A stretch of 64,000 nucleotides of DNA from Vibrio sp. 05-20-BW147 (GTDB lineage: Bacteria > Pseudomonadota > Gammaproteobacteria > Enterobacterales > Vibrionaceae): positions 42,395 through 106,394 of the forward strand of contig NZ_SZTO01000016.1 of NCBI RefSeq assembly GCF_013369385.1, read 5' to 3'. Numbering within the stretch: the first letter of the stretch is position 1; the number at the start of each line of letters is the position of its first letter. Under the pieces are notes generated by a model. The model worked only from the letters and a program-made list of their open reading frames with translations. It made no database searches and had not been told where the DNA came from. Positions 1 to 8,319 of the stretch are shown here, in pieces. Position numbers and translations under genes: made by a program.

Positions 1-1064
1 TGTAGACGGTGATTGAAGTTCACCACTAAAGCAATCAATACCGCCACCACTGCCGCTGCAGTTGAGACTTTTAAGCTGTTCATCGCAAAGCGACGGAAGT
101 CGTTGGTCCAACTCTGTTCAAAATAAGTGATCGAGTAATCCACCAACTGCAGCAGCGGGAAAATAAAGGCAATAGACACCAGCCCCCAACACCAAGTCAG
201 TGCAGCCCATTTTTTCCAACCTTTGAGTTGATAACGGAAATCTTCGTGGCTATTGAACTGCGCTTGAAAGAGCTTTTGCTTACGTCGGCTATAACGCTCA
301 GCACTGAGTAATAAGATGACAATCAGTAGCATTAAGGCTGAAATTTTTGCCGCCGCGTTTAAGTTAGAGTAACCGAGCCAAGTGTCGTACACCGCAGTGG
401 TAAGCGTGTTGACCGCAAAATAGCTGACGGTGCCGAAGTCACCAATCGTCTCCATCGCCACCAACGACAACCCCACCGCAATAGAAGGGCGCGCAAGCGG
501 CATAGAAATACGCCAAAAACTCTCCCATGCGCTGCACTTCAGTAAGCGAGCACTTTGCAACAAAGAGACGTTTTGTTCCATAAAGGCAGCGCGACAGAGC
601 AAATAAACATACGGGTAAAGCACGAGCGACAGCACGAAGGTGGCCCCAGCTACCGTTCGAATATCAGGAAACCAATACTCTCCAGGACCCCATCCCGTTA
701 TATCGCGCAAGAGAATTTGAACTGGACCTGCGAAATCAAACCAATCAGTAAAAATATAGCCAATAATGTAGCCCGGCATAGCCAGTGGCAGCACTAATGC
801 CCATTGCAACCATTTTTCAGTGGGAAGTTTGCACATGGCCATAAACCACGCACTTGGAATACCCAAAATGAGAGAGACAACTAACACGCCAGTCGTCAAA
901 AGGATGGTATTTAAAATGTACGAAGGCATCACCGTTGACATCAAATGAGCAAACAACTCATCCGTGTGGCCAACAGCAGTATAGAAGATCGCCAAGATCG
1001 GCAAAACCAGCAGCAGAGCCAACACTCCACTACTGGTTTTCCATGTGTATTTTTTTTCTTTCAT
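1..1064 (-). CDS. fbpB: Ferric iron ABC transporter permease FbpB/AfuB type, 3' part beyond window
   Basis: This is the inner-membrane permease of a ferric-iron ABC importer of the FbpABC/SfuABC family. The frame is open from an ATG at 1064 (peptide begins MKEKKYTWKTSS) to the left edge, giving 354 residues with no stop, so the gene runs off the window. The protein is made of hydrophobic membrane segments. A binding-protein-dependent permease region lies near residues 60-270, and a second permease half appears to begin near the window edge, as expected for the roughly 500-residue fused permeases of this family. It follows fbpA with 99 bp between, and the ATPase fbpC is expected further left. 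Substrate is inferred from the neighbouring FbpA. Confidence 0.88.
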   Translation of the reverse strand, partial: MKEKKYTWKTSSGVLALLLVLPILAIFYTAVGHTDELFAHLMSTVMPSYILNTILLTTGVLVVSLILGIPSAWFMAMCKLPTEKWLQWALVLPLAMPGYIIGYIFTDWFDFAGPVQILLRDITGWGPGEYWFPDIRTVAGATFVLSLVLYPYVYLLCRAAFMEQNVSLLQSARLLKCSAWESFWRISMPLARPSIAVGLSLVAMETIGDFGTVSYFAVNTLTTAVYDTWLGYSNLNAAAKISALMLLIVILLLSAERYSRRKQKLFQAQFNSHEDFRYQLKGWKKWAALTWCWGLVSIAFIFPLLQLVDYSITYFEQSWTNDFRRFAMNSLKVSTAAAVVAVLIALVVNFNHRL

Positions 1065-1133
1065 CGCCTAATAACTGCAAGGGCGTATGAAACACAGATG
1101 CGTTTGCAAATACATCTCATATCACTTAAATAA

Positions 1134-1157
1134 ATAGGGGTATAGTTATACCCCTAG
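1134..1157 (-). terminator. Stem-loop between fbpA and fbpB
   Basis: A perfect 10-bp inverted repeat (TAGGGGTATA, 2-nt loop) lies 7 bases past the fbpA stop. On the minus strand it is followed by an imperfect T tract (ATTTATTTAAG). It probably acts as an attenuator or mRNA 3'-end protector, making binding protein more abundant than permease. Strength is uncertain. Confidence 0.6.
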
Positions 1158-1163
1158 TTTCAT

Positions 1164-2177
1164 TTAAAGGTCAAATTTCACTTCATCAAGAAGTTTGATT
1201 GCAGCTGCATGGTGTGATGCGATGTCATCAAGAGAAATGGTATCTGCTTTGAAGTCACCCCAAGAAGCCACAAGCTCAGAACGCTCTACACCCGCTTTTA
1301 CTGGGTATTCAAAGTTCACTTCCGCATACATGTGCTGTGCTTTGTCGCCAGTTAGGAATTCCATTAGCTTTTGTGCATTGGCTTTGTTCGGTGCGTATTT
1401 CGCCATCGCCATACCAGAAATGTTCACGTGTGTACCCGTGGTTTGCTGGTTAGGGAAGTTAATGTAAACCGCTTCCGCCCACGCTTTCTGCTCTTGATCA
1501 TTAACCATTGCGCCTAGGTAGTAGCTATTACCTAGAGAAACATCACAAAGGCCTTCTTTAATTGCCTTCACTTGACCACGGTCGTTACCTTGAGGTTTAC
1601 GTGCTAGGTTGGCTTTTACGCCTTCTAGCCATTTCTTAGTTTCTGCTTCACCGTGATGTGCGATCATCGCTGAAACCAAAGAGATGTTGTAAGGGTGCTT
1701 ACCACTACGAGTACAGATTTTGCCTTTGAATTCTGGCTTCGCAAGATCTTCGTAAGTGAAAGATTCACCTAGCTTACCAACGCGATCACGAGAAGAGTAA
1801 ACGCTACGAGTACGCGTGGTGAGTGCAAACCACTCGTTTTCTTTGTCTTGGTATTGAGCTGGAACATTGGCTTCAATGATTTCGCTGTTAACTGGCTGAA
1901 CAAGACCTTTGTCTGTTAGCTCAGCAAGGCGGCTGATATCTACGGTTAGAATTACGTCAGCAGGGCTGTACTCGCCTTCTTGCGCGAGTTTTTCTGCAAT
2001 ACCAGTTTTTGCAAACATCACGTTTACTTTGATACCGGTTTCCTTTGTGAACTCATTGAACATTGGCTCAACAAGGAAAGGTTGACGGTAAGAGTAAACA
2101 TTGACCTCTTCAGCAGCCATTGCTGTAGGAGCAAGCGTCGCACATGCAAGCGCAGAAAGAGTAAGCAGCTTTTTCAT
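1164..2177 (-). CDS. fbpA: Periplasmic ferric iron-binding protein FbpA/FutA type
   Basis: This is the periplasmic solute-binding component of the ferric-iron ABC importer. It is 337 aa with a typical Sec signal peptide (MKKLLTLSALACATLAPTAMA, cleavage before AEE). The mature part has the extracellular solute-binding type 1/FbpA fold, starting VNVYSYRQPFLVEPMF. It contains the GNSYYLGAM segment, where this family places the paired tyrosines that hold Fe3+. The ATG at 2177 is chosen because the signal peptide starts there. The permease gene lies just downstream. A Fur-type palindrome 25 bp upstream of the start points to iron repression. Confidence 0.93.
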   Translation of the reverse strand: MKKLLTLSALACATLAPTAMAAEEVNVYSYRQPFLVEPMFNEFTKETGIKVNVMFAKTGIAEKLAQEGEYSPADVILTVDISRLAELTDKGLVQPVNSEIIEANVPAQYQDKENEWFALTTRTRSVYSSRDRVGKLGESFTYEDLAKPEFKGKICTRSGKHPYNISLVSAMIAHHGEAETKKWLEGVKANLARKPQGNDRGQVKAIKEGLCDVSLGNSYYLGAMVNDQEQKAWAEAVYINFPNQQTTGTHVNISGMAMAKYAPNKANAQKLMEFLTGDKAQHMYAEVNFEYPVKAGVERSELVASWGDFKADTISLDDIASHHAAAIKLLDEVKFDL

Positions 2178-2201
2178 TGATTCAATCCTTTAGATTCGTA
2201 A

Positions 2202-2216
2202 TGATAACGTTTATCA
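2202..2216 (-). promoter_or_regulatory. Fur-box-like palindrome upstream of fbpA
   Basis: The near-palindrome TGATAACGTTTATCA lies 25-39 bp before the fbpA ATG. It matches the TGATAAT/ATTATCA half-sites of Fur operators with few mismatches. Location and function of the target fit iron repression. Binding is inferred. Confidence 0.65.
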
Positions 2217-2263
2217 GTAGCGTTATTATATTCATCATAGTTTAGAACACAATGACGGAAAAC

Positions 2264-2293
2264 AAAAAAACCTGCTGGTATGAGCAGGTTTTT
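2264..2293 (-). terminator. Rho-independent terminator after amtB
   Basis: The stem AAACCTGCT/AGCAGGTTT is followed on the minus strand by a run of Ts. It lies about 40 bases past the amtB stop and separates amtB from the fbpA promoter. Confidence 0.8.
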
Positions 2294-2330
2294 GATATTT
2301 TTATTTGTAAACAAGTATGTCTTGGTTGAC

Positions 2331-3560
2331 TTATTTTACCGTGACGAATTCTGGGTACGCGCCAACACCGCAGTCGTGCATGTCCATCCCTTCCATCTCT
2401 TCTTCTTCAGAGACTCGGATGCCGATGGTGGCTTTCAGTACCGCCCAAACCGCAAGGCTTGCACCAAATACCCAAGCAAAAATCACTGCTGCACCAAATA
2501 GTTGTGAAAGGAAGCTCGCATCACCGTTGCTGATTGGCACAACCATGAGACCAAAGAAGCCACACACACCGTGAACCGAAATCGCACCCACTGGATCATC
2601 AATTTTTAGTTTATCGAGACCAACAATACTGAACACAACCAAGGCACCCGCTACCGCACCAATCGCCACCGCATACAAAGGTGATGGTGAAAGAGGGTCC
2701 GCAGTAATCGCAACTAAACCAGCAAGCGCGCCGTTGAGAATCATGGTTAAATCGGCTTTGCCCCACGTTGTTTTACACACCAATAGCGCGGTAATGGCCC
2801 CTGCTGCAGCTGCAGCATTCGTGTTTAGGAAAATTTGCCCAACCGCCGTCGCGTTTTCAAAGTCAGACACCATTAACTGTGAGCCACCATTAAAACCAAA
2901 CCAGCCGAACCACAGAATAAAGGTACCCAACGTTGCTAATGGCATGTTTGATCCTGGGATGGGATACACTTCGCCATTTTTGCCGTACTTACCTTTGCGC
3001 GCCCCCAGCAGCAGTACACCCGCTAAAGCCGCTGATGCACCAGCCATGTGCACAATGCCCGAACCCGCGAAGTCACTAAAACCCGCCGCTGACAAGAAGC
3101 CACCACCCCAAGTCCAATAACCTTCTACCGGATAGATAAAGGCAGTCAAAATGGCAGAGAACAGTAGGAAAGACCAAAGCTTCATACGCTCCGCTACCGC
3201 GCCAGACACCACTGACATCGCCGTTGCCACAAACACCACTTGGAAGAAGAAATCTGATTCAAGTGAGTGATCGGCCCCTTCTGCTTGGCTACCAATTAAT
3301 GCGCCAATCGAAGGCAACCAACCGCCTTCACTGTTATCCACGTACATAATGTTGTAGCCCACCACTAAATACGTGGTACAGGCTATCGCGTACAGACAGA
3401 AGTTTTTAGTTAAGATTTCCGTGGTGTTCTTTGAACGAACCAACCCCGCTTCCAGCATGGCGAAACCTGCTGCCATCCACATCACCAGCGCCCCAGAAAT
3501 AAGGAAGAAAAAGGTATCGAGCGCGTAGCGTAGTTCCGAGACTGTTGTTGTTAATTCCAT
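2331..3560 (-). CDS. amtB: Ammonium transporter
   Basis: AmtB/Rh-family inner-membrane ammonium channel, 409 aa, about eleven hydrophobic helices. Recognisable segments are the N-terminal WMAAGFAMLEAGLVRSKN, WTWGGGFLSAAGFSDFAGSGIVHMAGA and the C-terminal helix SVHGVCGFFGLM with the pore histidine. Helices TFFFLISGALVMW follow directly after the N-terminus; a cleaved signal peptide was not seen. The ATG at 3560 (MELTTT) is preferred because GGAGAG sits 7 bases upstream; an in-frame TTG at 3575 would overlap that Shine-Dalgarno. It is 27 bp downstream of glnK, the usual glnK-amtB operon, in which GlnK docks on AmtB and blocks it when nitrogen is sufficient. Confidence 0.96.
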   Translation of the reverse strand: MELTTTVSELRYALDTFFFLISGALVMWMAAGFAMLEAGLVRSKNTTEILTKNFCLYAIACTTYLVVGYNIMYVDNSEGGWLPSIGALIGSQAEGADHSLESDFFFQVVFVATAMSVVSGAVAERMKLWSFLLFSAILTAFIYPVEGYWTWGGGFLSAAGFSDFAGSGIVHMAGASAALAGVLLLGARKGKYGKNGEVYPIPGSNMPLATLGTFILWFGWFGFNGGSQLMVSDFENATAVGQIFLNTNAAAAAGAITALLVCKTTWGKADLTMILNGALAGLVAITADPLSPSPLYAVAIGAVAGALVVFSIVGLDKLKIDDPVGAISVHGVCGFFGLMVVPISNGDASFLSQLFGAAVIFAWVFGASLAVWAVLKATIGIRVSEEEEMEGMDMHDCGVGAYPEFVTVK

Positions 3561-3587
3561 AATGTATCTCTCCAATCCTTTGAATCG

Positions 3588-3995
<408 letters not shown>

Positions 3996-4039
3996 TTATT
4001 GTTTTTAAATAAAATTAATTTTAAAAGTTACAAAAATAA

Positions 4040-4073
4040 AAATAGAGCGCACCATAATAGTGCGCTCTATTCA
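4040..4073 (-). terminator. Strong terminator after yacL
   Basis: A perfect 12-bp stem (AATAGAGCGCAC / GTGCGCTCTATT, 7-nt loop) is followed on the minus strand by TTTTATTTTTG. It lies 45 bases past the yacL stop. The core GCAC-N7-GTGC also resembles an NtrC half-site pair, so a second role in glnK activation is possible. Confidence 0.85.
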
Positions 4074-4117
4074 CAAATATAAAGCAAGTGTTCAATAAAC
4101 GTGCAACAAGCTATCCA

Positions 4118-4486
4118 TCAACGACGAACGAACAACTGCCACTGCTGAATGAGCTGTTCAAAGTCTTCTAAACCACAACATGCGACACTCTCACAGTCAT
4201 ACAGTTCGAACTCGCTCTCTGCCTCAAGCGCGTAACTGTGCAGCAACGCATTGTCTTGCACAGTGACTTCATCGCCACAAATCATCAAGCTGATTTCGGT
4301 GCCATTTAAGCAAAGCTCTTCTGTCGGGTTACTTCTTGCTGCGGCAATTAAAGCCAGCACTTGGGCGATTTTAGTGCTCTCTTTGCTGATTTCTTCTTGA
4401 AGCCAACGGCCGACAATTTCATGGTCCATTGAGCAATGGCAGTAATAGTTGCCATCTAGGATGTTTTTCTTAAATTCGTAATCCAT
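4118..4486 (-). CDS. yacL: YacL family protein (UPF0231)
   Basis: 122-aa acidic cytoplasmic protein of the UPF0231/YacL family. Family features seen are the N-terminal MDYEF, the MDHEIVGRWLQEE segment, and the C-terminal CGLEDFEQLI...FV. Its biochemical function is not established. In E. coli yacL sits next to acnB; here acnB is about 4 kb away with a glycerate cluster between. It is transcribed divergently from the cdaR-like gene, with the two starts 70 bp apart. The ATG at 4486 fits the family N-terminus. Confidence 0.88.
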   Translation of the reverse strand: MDYEFKKNILDGNYYCHCSMDHEIVGRWLQEEISKESTKIAQVLALIAAARSNPTEELCLNGTEISLMICGDEVTVQDNALLHSYALEAESEFELYDCESVACCGLEDFEQLIQQWQLFVRR

Positions 4487-4556
4487 GTTTTTCTCTATTG
4501 ATAACGAGATCAGGTACTATTATCGACAAATTCCCACTTGGACTCCACTCTCAAGC

Positions 4557-5753
4557 ATGAAACTGAACGAAACTATTGCACGGCAAATTGTCGAACGCAC
4601 CATGAAGATCATCCCCTATTCCGTCAATGTGATGGACGATCAAGGGAGGATTATTGGTTCAGGGGATCCATCGCGACTGCAACAAAAACATGAAGGTGCC
4701 GTGCTCGCAATTACGGAGTGTCGAGTGGTTGAGATCGATAAAGCCACCGCTAGCCATCTTAAAGGGGTTAAACCTGGGATCAACTTACCGATCCTTTTTC
4801 TAGAACAAGTCATTGGCGTCATTGGCGTATCCGGCGCACCAGACGAAGTGAAGCATTATGGCGAACTGGTTAAGATGACCGCAGAGCTCATCGTTGAGCA
4901 AGCCGCCCTCATGTCTCAAGTGCAATGGAATAAGCGACACAGGGAAGAACTAGTTCTGCAGCTTATCTCTGGCGCGACGCTGAATGACAACCAGTTGAAT
5001 TCCATCGCTGAGCGACTTGGCTTAAATTTGAGTGAGCCGAGAATAGCTGCTGTGGTCAAGGTTTTTCCTGATAAACAAACCTCACTCTCGTTGGAGCATT
5101 TACAACAGATCGTTCACCTACTTGAGTATCCTGAACGTGACAATCTCGTTGGTATTTTATCTGTCTCTAATAACGAGGTGGTGGTGTTAAAACCGATAAG
5201 CCTCACCGACAACGGTTGGTCCAAAGAGGTGGAAACCAAGCGCATCAACCAGTTGCTAAAGAGGGTAAGTAAAGAAGGGAACTTCTCAATCAAAATTGCG
5301 CTCGGAGACTACTTTGAGGGATTGGCAGGATTAGCCCAATCTTTTGAAACCGCCAAACTCACCATGCAATTGATGGCTGAGCAATCTGGCACGGTTTTCT
5401 TCTACCAAGATCATAAGCTACCTGTGTTGATGAGCGATCTCCTTTCACAACCTTGGAAAGCCGAACAATTACAGGCTCCATTACTGAAACTGCAAAAAAA
5501 AGACAGCAAAGGCGTGCTACTCAAAACCCTCACCGCGTATTTTTCTCAGAACTGTGATGCATGTCGAACTTGCCAAGCGCTTCATATCCATCGTAATACC
5601 CTCCGCTATCGAATTGAAAAGATTGAAGATATAACATCATTAAATTTCAATAACTTAAATAACACCTTCCAACTCTATATCGCGCTAGAGTTGTTCTCCT
5701 CAAAACAAAGAAATTGTGCAGATGCACAAAAAACAAAGCAGTCAGCTGGGTGA
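4557..5753 (+). CDS. cdaR: CdaR-family sugar diacid/glycerate regulator
   Basis: 398-aa transcriptional regulator of the CdaR/SdaR family. The N-terminal sugar-diacid recognition domain (about 5-135) contains ARQIVERTMKIIPYSVNVMD and MTAELIVEQA. A middle GGDEF-like CdaR region follows. The C-terminal PucR-type helix-turn-helix is near residues 330-385 (TCQALHIHRNTLRYRIEKI). The ATG at 4557 is preferred because MKLNETIARQIV aligns with the E. coli CdaR N-terminus; an ATG at 4485 would add 24 residues unlike the family. It is directly upstream of a GntP-type permease and glycerate kinase, so it most likely activates them in response to glycerate or a sugar diacid. The inducer is inferred. Confidence 0.9.
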   Translation: MKLNETIARQIVERTMKIIPYSVNVMDDQGRIIGSGDPSRLQQKHEGAVLAITECRVVEIDKATASHLKGVKPGINLPILFLEQVIGVIGVSGAPDEVKHYGELVKMTAELIVEQAALMSQVQWNKRHREELVLQLISGATLNDNQLNSIAERLGLNLSEPRIAAVVKVFPDKQTSLSLEHLQQIVHLLEYPERDNLVGILSVSNNEVVVLKPISLTDNGWSKEVETKRINQLLKRVSKEGNFSIKIALGDYFEGLAGLAQSFETAKLTMQLMAEQSGTVFFYQDHKLPVLMSDLLSQPWKAEQLQAPLLKLQKKDSKGVLLKTLTAYFSQNCDACRTCQALHIHRNTLRYRIEKIEDITSLNFNNLNNTFQLYIALELFSSKQRNCADAQKTKQSAG

Positions 5754-5840
5754 AATTTGTTGTAACGACTAAAGACCCGATCAGATTCCATCTCTATATT
5801 CGAGCAAAAAATACTCTTATCAATAATATGGAAATGGAAC

Positions 5841-7106
5841 ATGATTGAAGTCTCTACCCTCGGAGCCTTAGCTGCCTTAGTGGTGGCCATTGCGCTCATA
5901 CTGAAAAAAGTCCCACCCGCGTACGGCATGATCATTGGCGCTCTTATCGGCGGTGTGATTGGTGGTGTTTCACTGACCGACACAGTTTCTCTAATGATCG
6001 GCGGCGCACAAGGTATTGTGACCGCGGTTTTACGTATTCTTGCCGCCGGTGTTTTGGCTGGCGTCTTGATTGAATCTGGCGCAGCAACATCGATCGCAGA
6101 GACGATCGTCAAAAAAGTGGGGGAAACACGCGCGCTTCTCGCCCTGGCATTGGCGACCATGATTCTGACTGCCGTTGGCGTTTTTGTTGATGTCGCCGTC
6201 ATTACGGTTTCTCCGATTGCGTTGGCGATTGCTCGCCGTGCTGATATCTCTAAAACCGCGATTTTGCTTGCCATGGTCGGGGGCGGTAAAGCCGGTAACG
6301 TAATGTCGCCAAATCCCAATGCAATCGCAGCCGCTGATGCCTTTAATGTGCCATTAACCTCTGTGATGGCAGCTGGTGTAATTCCTGGTCTTTGTGGTTT
6401 GGTATTGGCGTATTTCATTGCGAAACGTCTGGTCAATAAGGGGTCTAAAGTCGCAGCCAGTGAAGTCATCGCAGTGGATCACAGCAAACTGCCAAAATTT
6501 GGCGCTGCCATTGTCGCGCCATTGGTGGCAATTGCACTATTGGCTTTGCGCCCAATTGCCGGCATCAACGTTGATCCGCTCATCGCCTTGCCTTTAGGCG
6601 GTTTGCTCGGTGCCGTGGTGATGGGTCGATTCGCCGATACCAACCACTTTGCAGTCTCTGGCCTTTCGCGCATGGCGCCAGTTGCCGTCATGCTGCTTGG
6701 TACAGGTACTCTCGCAGGTATTATCGCGAACTCAGGGCTTAAAAATGGCTTGATCGATATTCTCACCGCTTCGGGTTTACCGTCCTATCTCCTTGCCCCG
6801 ATTTCCGGTGCAATGATGTCACTTGCAACAGCATCCACCACAGCAGGAACCGCCGTTGCATCTAACGTATTTAGTCACACCATTCTTGAACTGGGAGTAC
6901 CTGCATTAGCGGGGGCAGCCATGATTCATTCTGGTGCCACTGTTCTTGACCATATGCCACATGGTAGCTTCTTCCACGCAACGGGCGGTGCTGTTCATAT
7001 GGACATTCGTGAGCGCTTAAAACTGATTCCTTATGAGTCTGCGGTTGGCTTAATGATCGCTTTTGTCTCTGTCATGATGTTCGGCGTATTTGGTCTGTTT
7101 GTATAA
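5841..7106 (+). CDS. GntP-family permease, probable glycerate transporter
   Basis: 421-aa inner-membrane transporter of the gluconate:H+ symporter (GntP) family with about 12 hydrophobic segments. Seen are GMIIGALIGGVIGG, the VDVAVITVSPIALAIAR region and the GGGKAGNVMSPNPNAIAAADAF motif typical of this family. GGAAATGGAAC provides the ribosome binding site for the ATG at 5841. The glycerate kinase begins 14 bp downstream, so co-transcription is very likely and D-glycerate is the best guess for substrate. A related hydroxy acid such as gluconate cannot be excluded from sequence. Confidence 0.88.
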   Translation: MIEVSTLGALAALVVAIALILKKVPPAYGMIIGALIGGVIGGVSLTDTVSLMIGGAQGIVTAVLRILAAGVLAGVLIESGAATSIAETIVKKVGETRALLALALATMILTAVGVFVDVAVITVSPIALAIARRADISKTAILLAMVGGGKAGNVMSPNPNAIAAADAFNVPLTSVMAAGVIPGLCGLVLAYFIAKRLVNKGSKVAASEVIAVDHSKLPKFGAAIVAPLVAIALLALRPIAGINVDPLIALPLGGLLGAVVMGRFADTNHFAVSGLSRMAPVAVMLLGTGTLAGIIANSGLKNGLIDILTASGLPSYLLAPISGAMMSLATASTTAGTAVASNVFSHTILELGVPALAGAAMIHSGATVLDHMPHGSFFHATGGAVHMDIRERLKLIPYESAVGLMIAFVSVMMFGVFGLFV

Positions 7107-7120
7107 GCATTGAGGTAAAC

Positions 7121-8257
7121 ATGAAAATTATAATTGCTCCAGATTCCTATAAAGAAAGCCTTACTGCCATGGATGTGGCAATCGCGATTGAAAAAGGATT
7201 TAAGCAAGTCTTACCCGATGCACACTACGTGAAGCTCCCTATGGCAGATGGTGGAGAAGGGACGGTGCAATCGATGGTTGACGCCACTGGTGGCACCATC
7301 ATCGAACACACCGTTACTGGCCCACTTGGCCAGAATGTTGATGGCTTTTTTGGCTTGCTTGGCGAAGGCAAAACCGCAGTCATCGAGATGGCGGCGGCTT
7401 CTGGCTTGCACCTTGTATCACCAGAGCTGCGCAACCCTCTCATCACCACAACGCTGGGGACGGGAGAGTTGATCAAAGCCGCCCTCGACCACGGTGTGGA
7501 ACACATTATCGTTGGCATCGGCGGCAGCGCGACCAACGATGGCGGCATTGGCATGGCACAGGCTCTCGGCATCAAACTGCTTGATGCGCACGGGAACGCG
7601 CTTGGCCATGGTGGCGGTGAGCTAGCGAAATTGGCAACGATTGACTGCTCTCAACTTGATTCTCGCTTGGCTCAAGTTCGCCTCGAAGTCGCGTGTGACG
7701 TTGATAACCCACTATGTGGAACAAAAGGCGCTTCCGCCGTCTTTGGGCCACAAAAAGGGGCAACACCCGAGATGGTTACGATCTTGGATGAAAACTTGGC
7801 ACACTATGCCACAGTCATTAAACAGCAACTTGGCGTGGATGTTCGTGATATGGCAGGTGCGGGCGCAGCCGGTGGTATGGGCGCAGCGCTGCTAGGCTTG
7901 CTTAACGCCGAGCTTCGCCCTGGTATTGAGATTGTCATGGACGCGGTTCGCTTAGATGAAATCGTTGCTGATGCGGATCTGGTGATCACCGGAGAAGGTC
8001 GCATCGACAGCCAAACCATTCATGGCAAAACCCCAATCGGTGTCGCGCGCACAGCGAAAAAGCACGGCTTGCCAGTGATTGGCATCGCGGGTTGTCTGTC
8101 GGCCGATTGCGGAGTGGTCCATGAGCATGGCCTCGATGCCGTTTTCGCCGTGGTCAATCGCTCCGTTGATCTGCCAACCGCGTTGGCAGAAGCCGCGGAA
8201 AACGTAGAACTAACGGCAAGAAACGTTGCCGCTGCTTTTTGTATGACTCGCCGTTAA
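7121..8257 (+). CDS. glxK: Glycerate kinase (GlxK/GarK type)
   Basis: 378-aa glycerate kinase of the GckA/GlxK type I family, which phosphorylates D-glycerate to 2-phosphoglycerate (or 3-phosphoglycerate in some members) and feeds glycolysis. The start MKIIIAPDSYKESLTAMDVA is the family hallmark. Also seen are PMADGGEGT, GIGGSATNDGG and the C-terminal ITGEGRIDSQTIHGK. GAGGTAAAC precedes the ATG. It is the last gene of the regulator-permease-kinase cluster and is followed by a shared terminator. Whether the true counterpart is E. coli glxK or garK cannot be decided here. Confidence 0.94.
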   Translation: MKIIIAPDSYKESLTAMDVAIAIEKGFKQVLPDAHYVKLPMADGGEGTVQSMVDATGGTIIEHTVTGPLGQNVDGFFGLLGEGKTAVIEMAAASGLHLVSPELRNPLITTTLGTGELIKAALDHGVEHIIVGIGGSATNDGGIGMAQALGIKLLDAHGNALGHGGGELAKLATIDCSQLDSRLAQVRLEVACDVDNPLCGTKGASAVFGPQKGATPEMVTILDENLAHYATVIKQQLGVDVRDMAGAGAAGGMGAALLGLLNAELRPGIEIVMDAVRLDEIVADADLVITGEGRIDSQTIHGKTPIGVARTAKKHGLPVIGIAGCLSADCGVVHEHGLDAVFAVVNRSVDLPTALAEAAENVELTARNVAAAFCMTRR

Positions 8258-8271
8258 ACTTTACTTAACGT

Positions 8272-8306
8272 AAAAAAAACCGCTGAAAATTCAGCGGTTT
8301 TTTATT
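8272..8306. terminator. Bidirectional terminator between glxK and acnB
   Basis: The stem AAAACCGCTGA/TCAGCGGTTTT has an A run on the left and a T run on the right, so it can stop transcription from both converging genes. Confidence 0.88.
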
Positions 8307-8319
8307 ATCGAAGATGTTA

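Noticed and set aside
3561..3575. Five-codon N-terminal extension of amtB from TTG 3575
   Set aside because: It would include the Shine-Dalgarno of the ATG at 3560; the ATG gives a normal AmtB N-terminus.
4043..4073. Palindrome as a dedicated NtrC operator
   Set aside because: The 12-bp stem plus T tract on the minus strand fits a terminator for yacL better; NtrC binding kept only as a possibility.
5675..6469. 264-codon minus-strand ORF opposite the GntP permease
   Set aside because: Low-complexity antisense of hydrophobic codons; it spans the end of the regulator gene and the intergenic gap with no family likeness.
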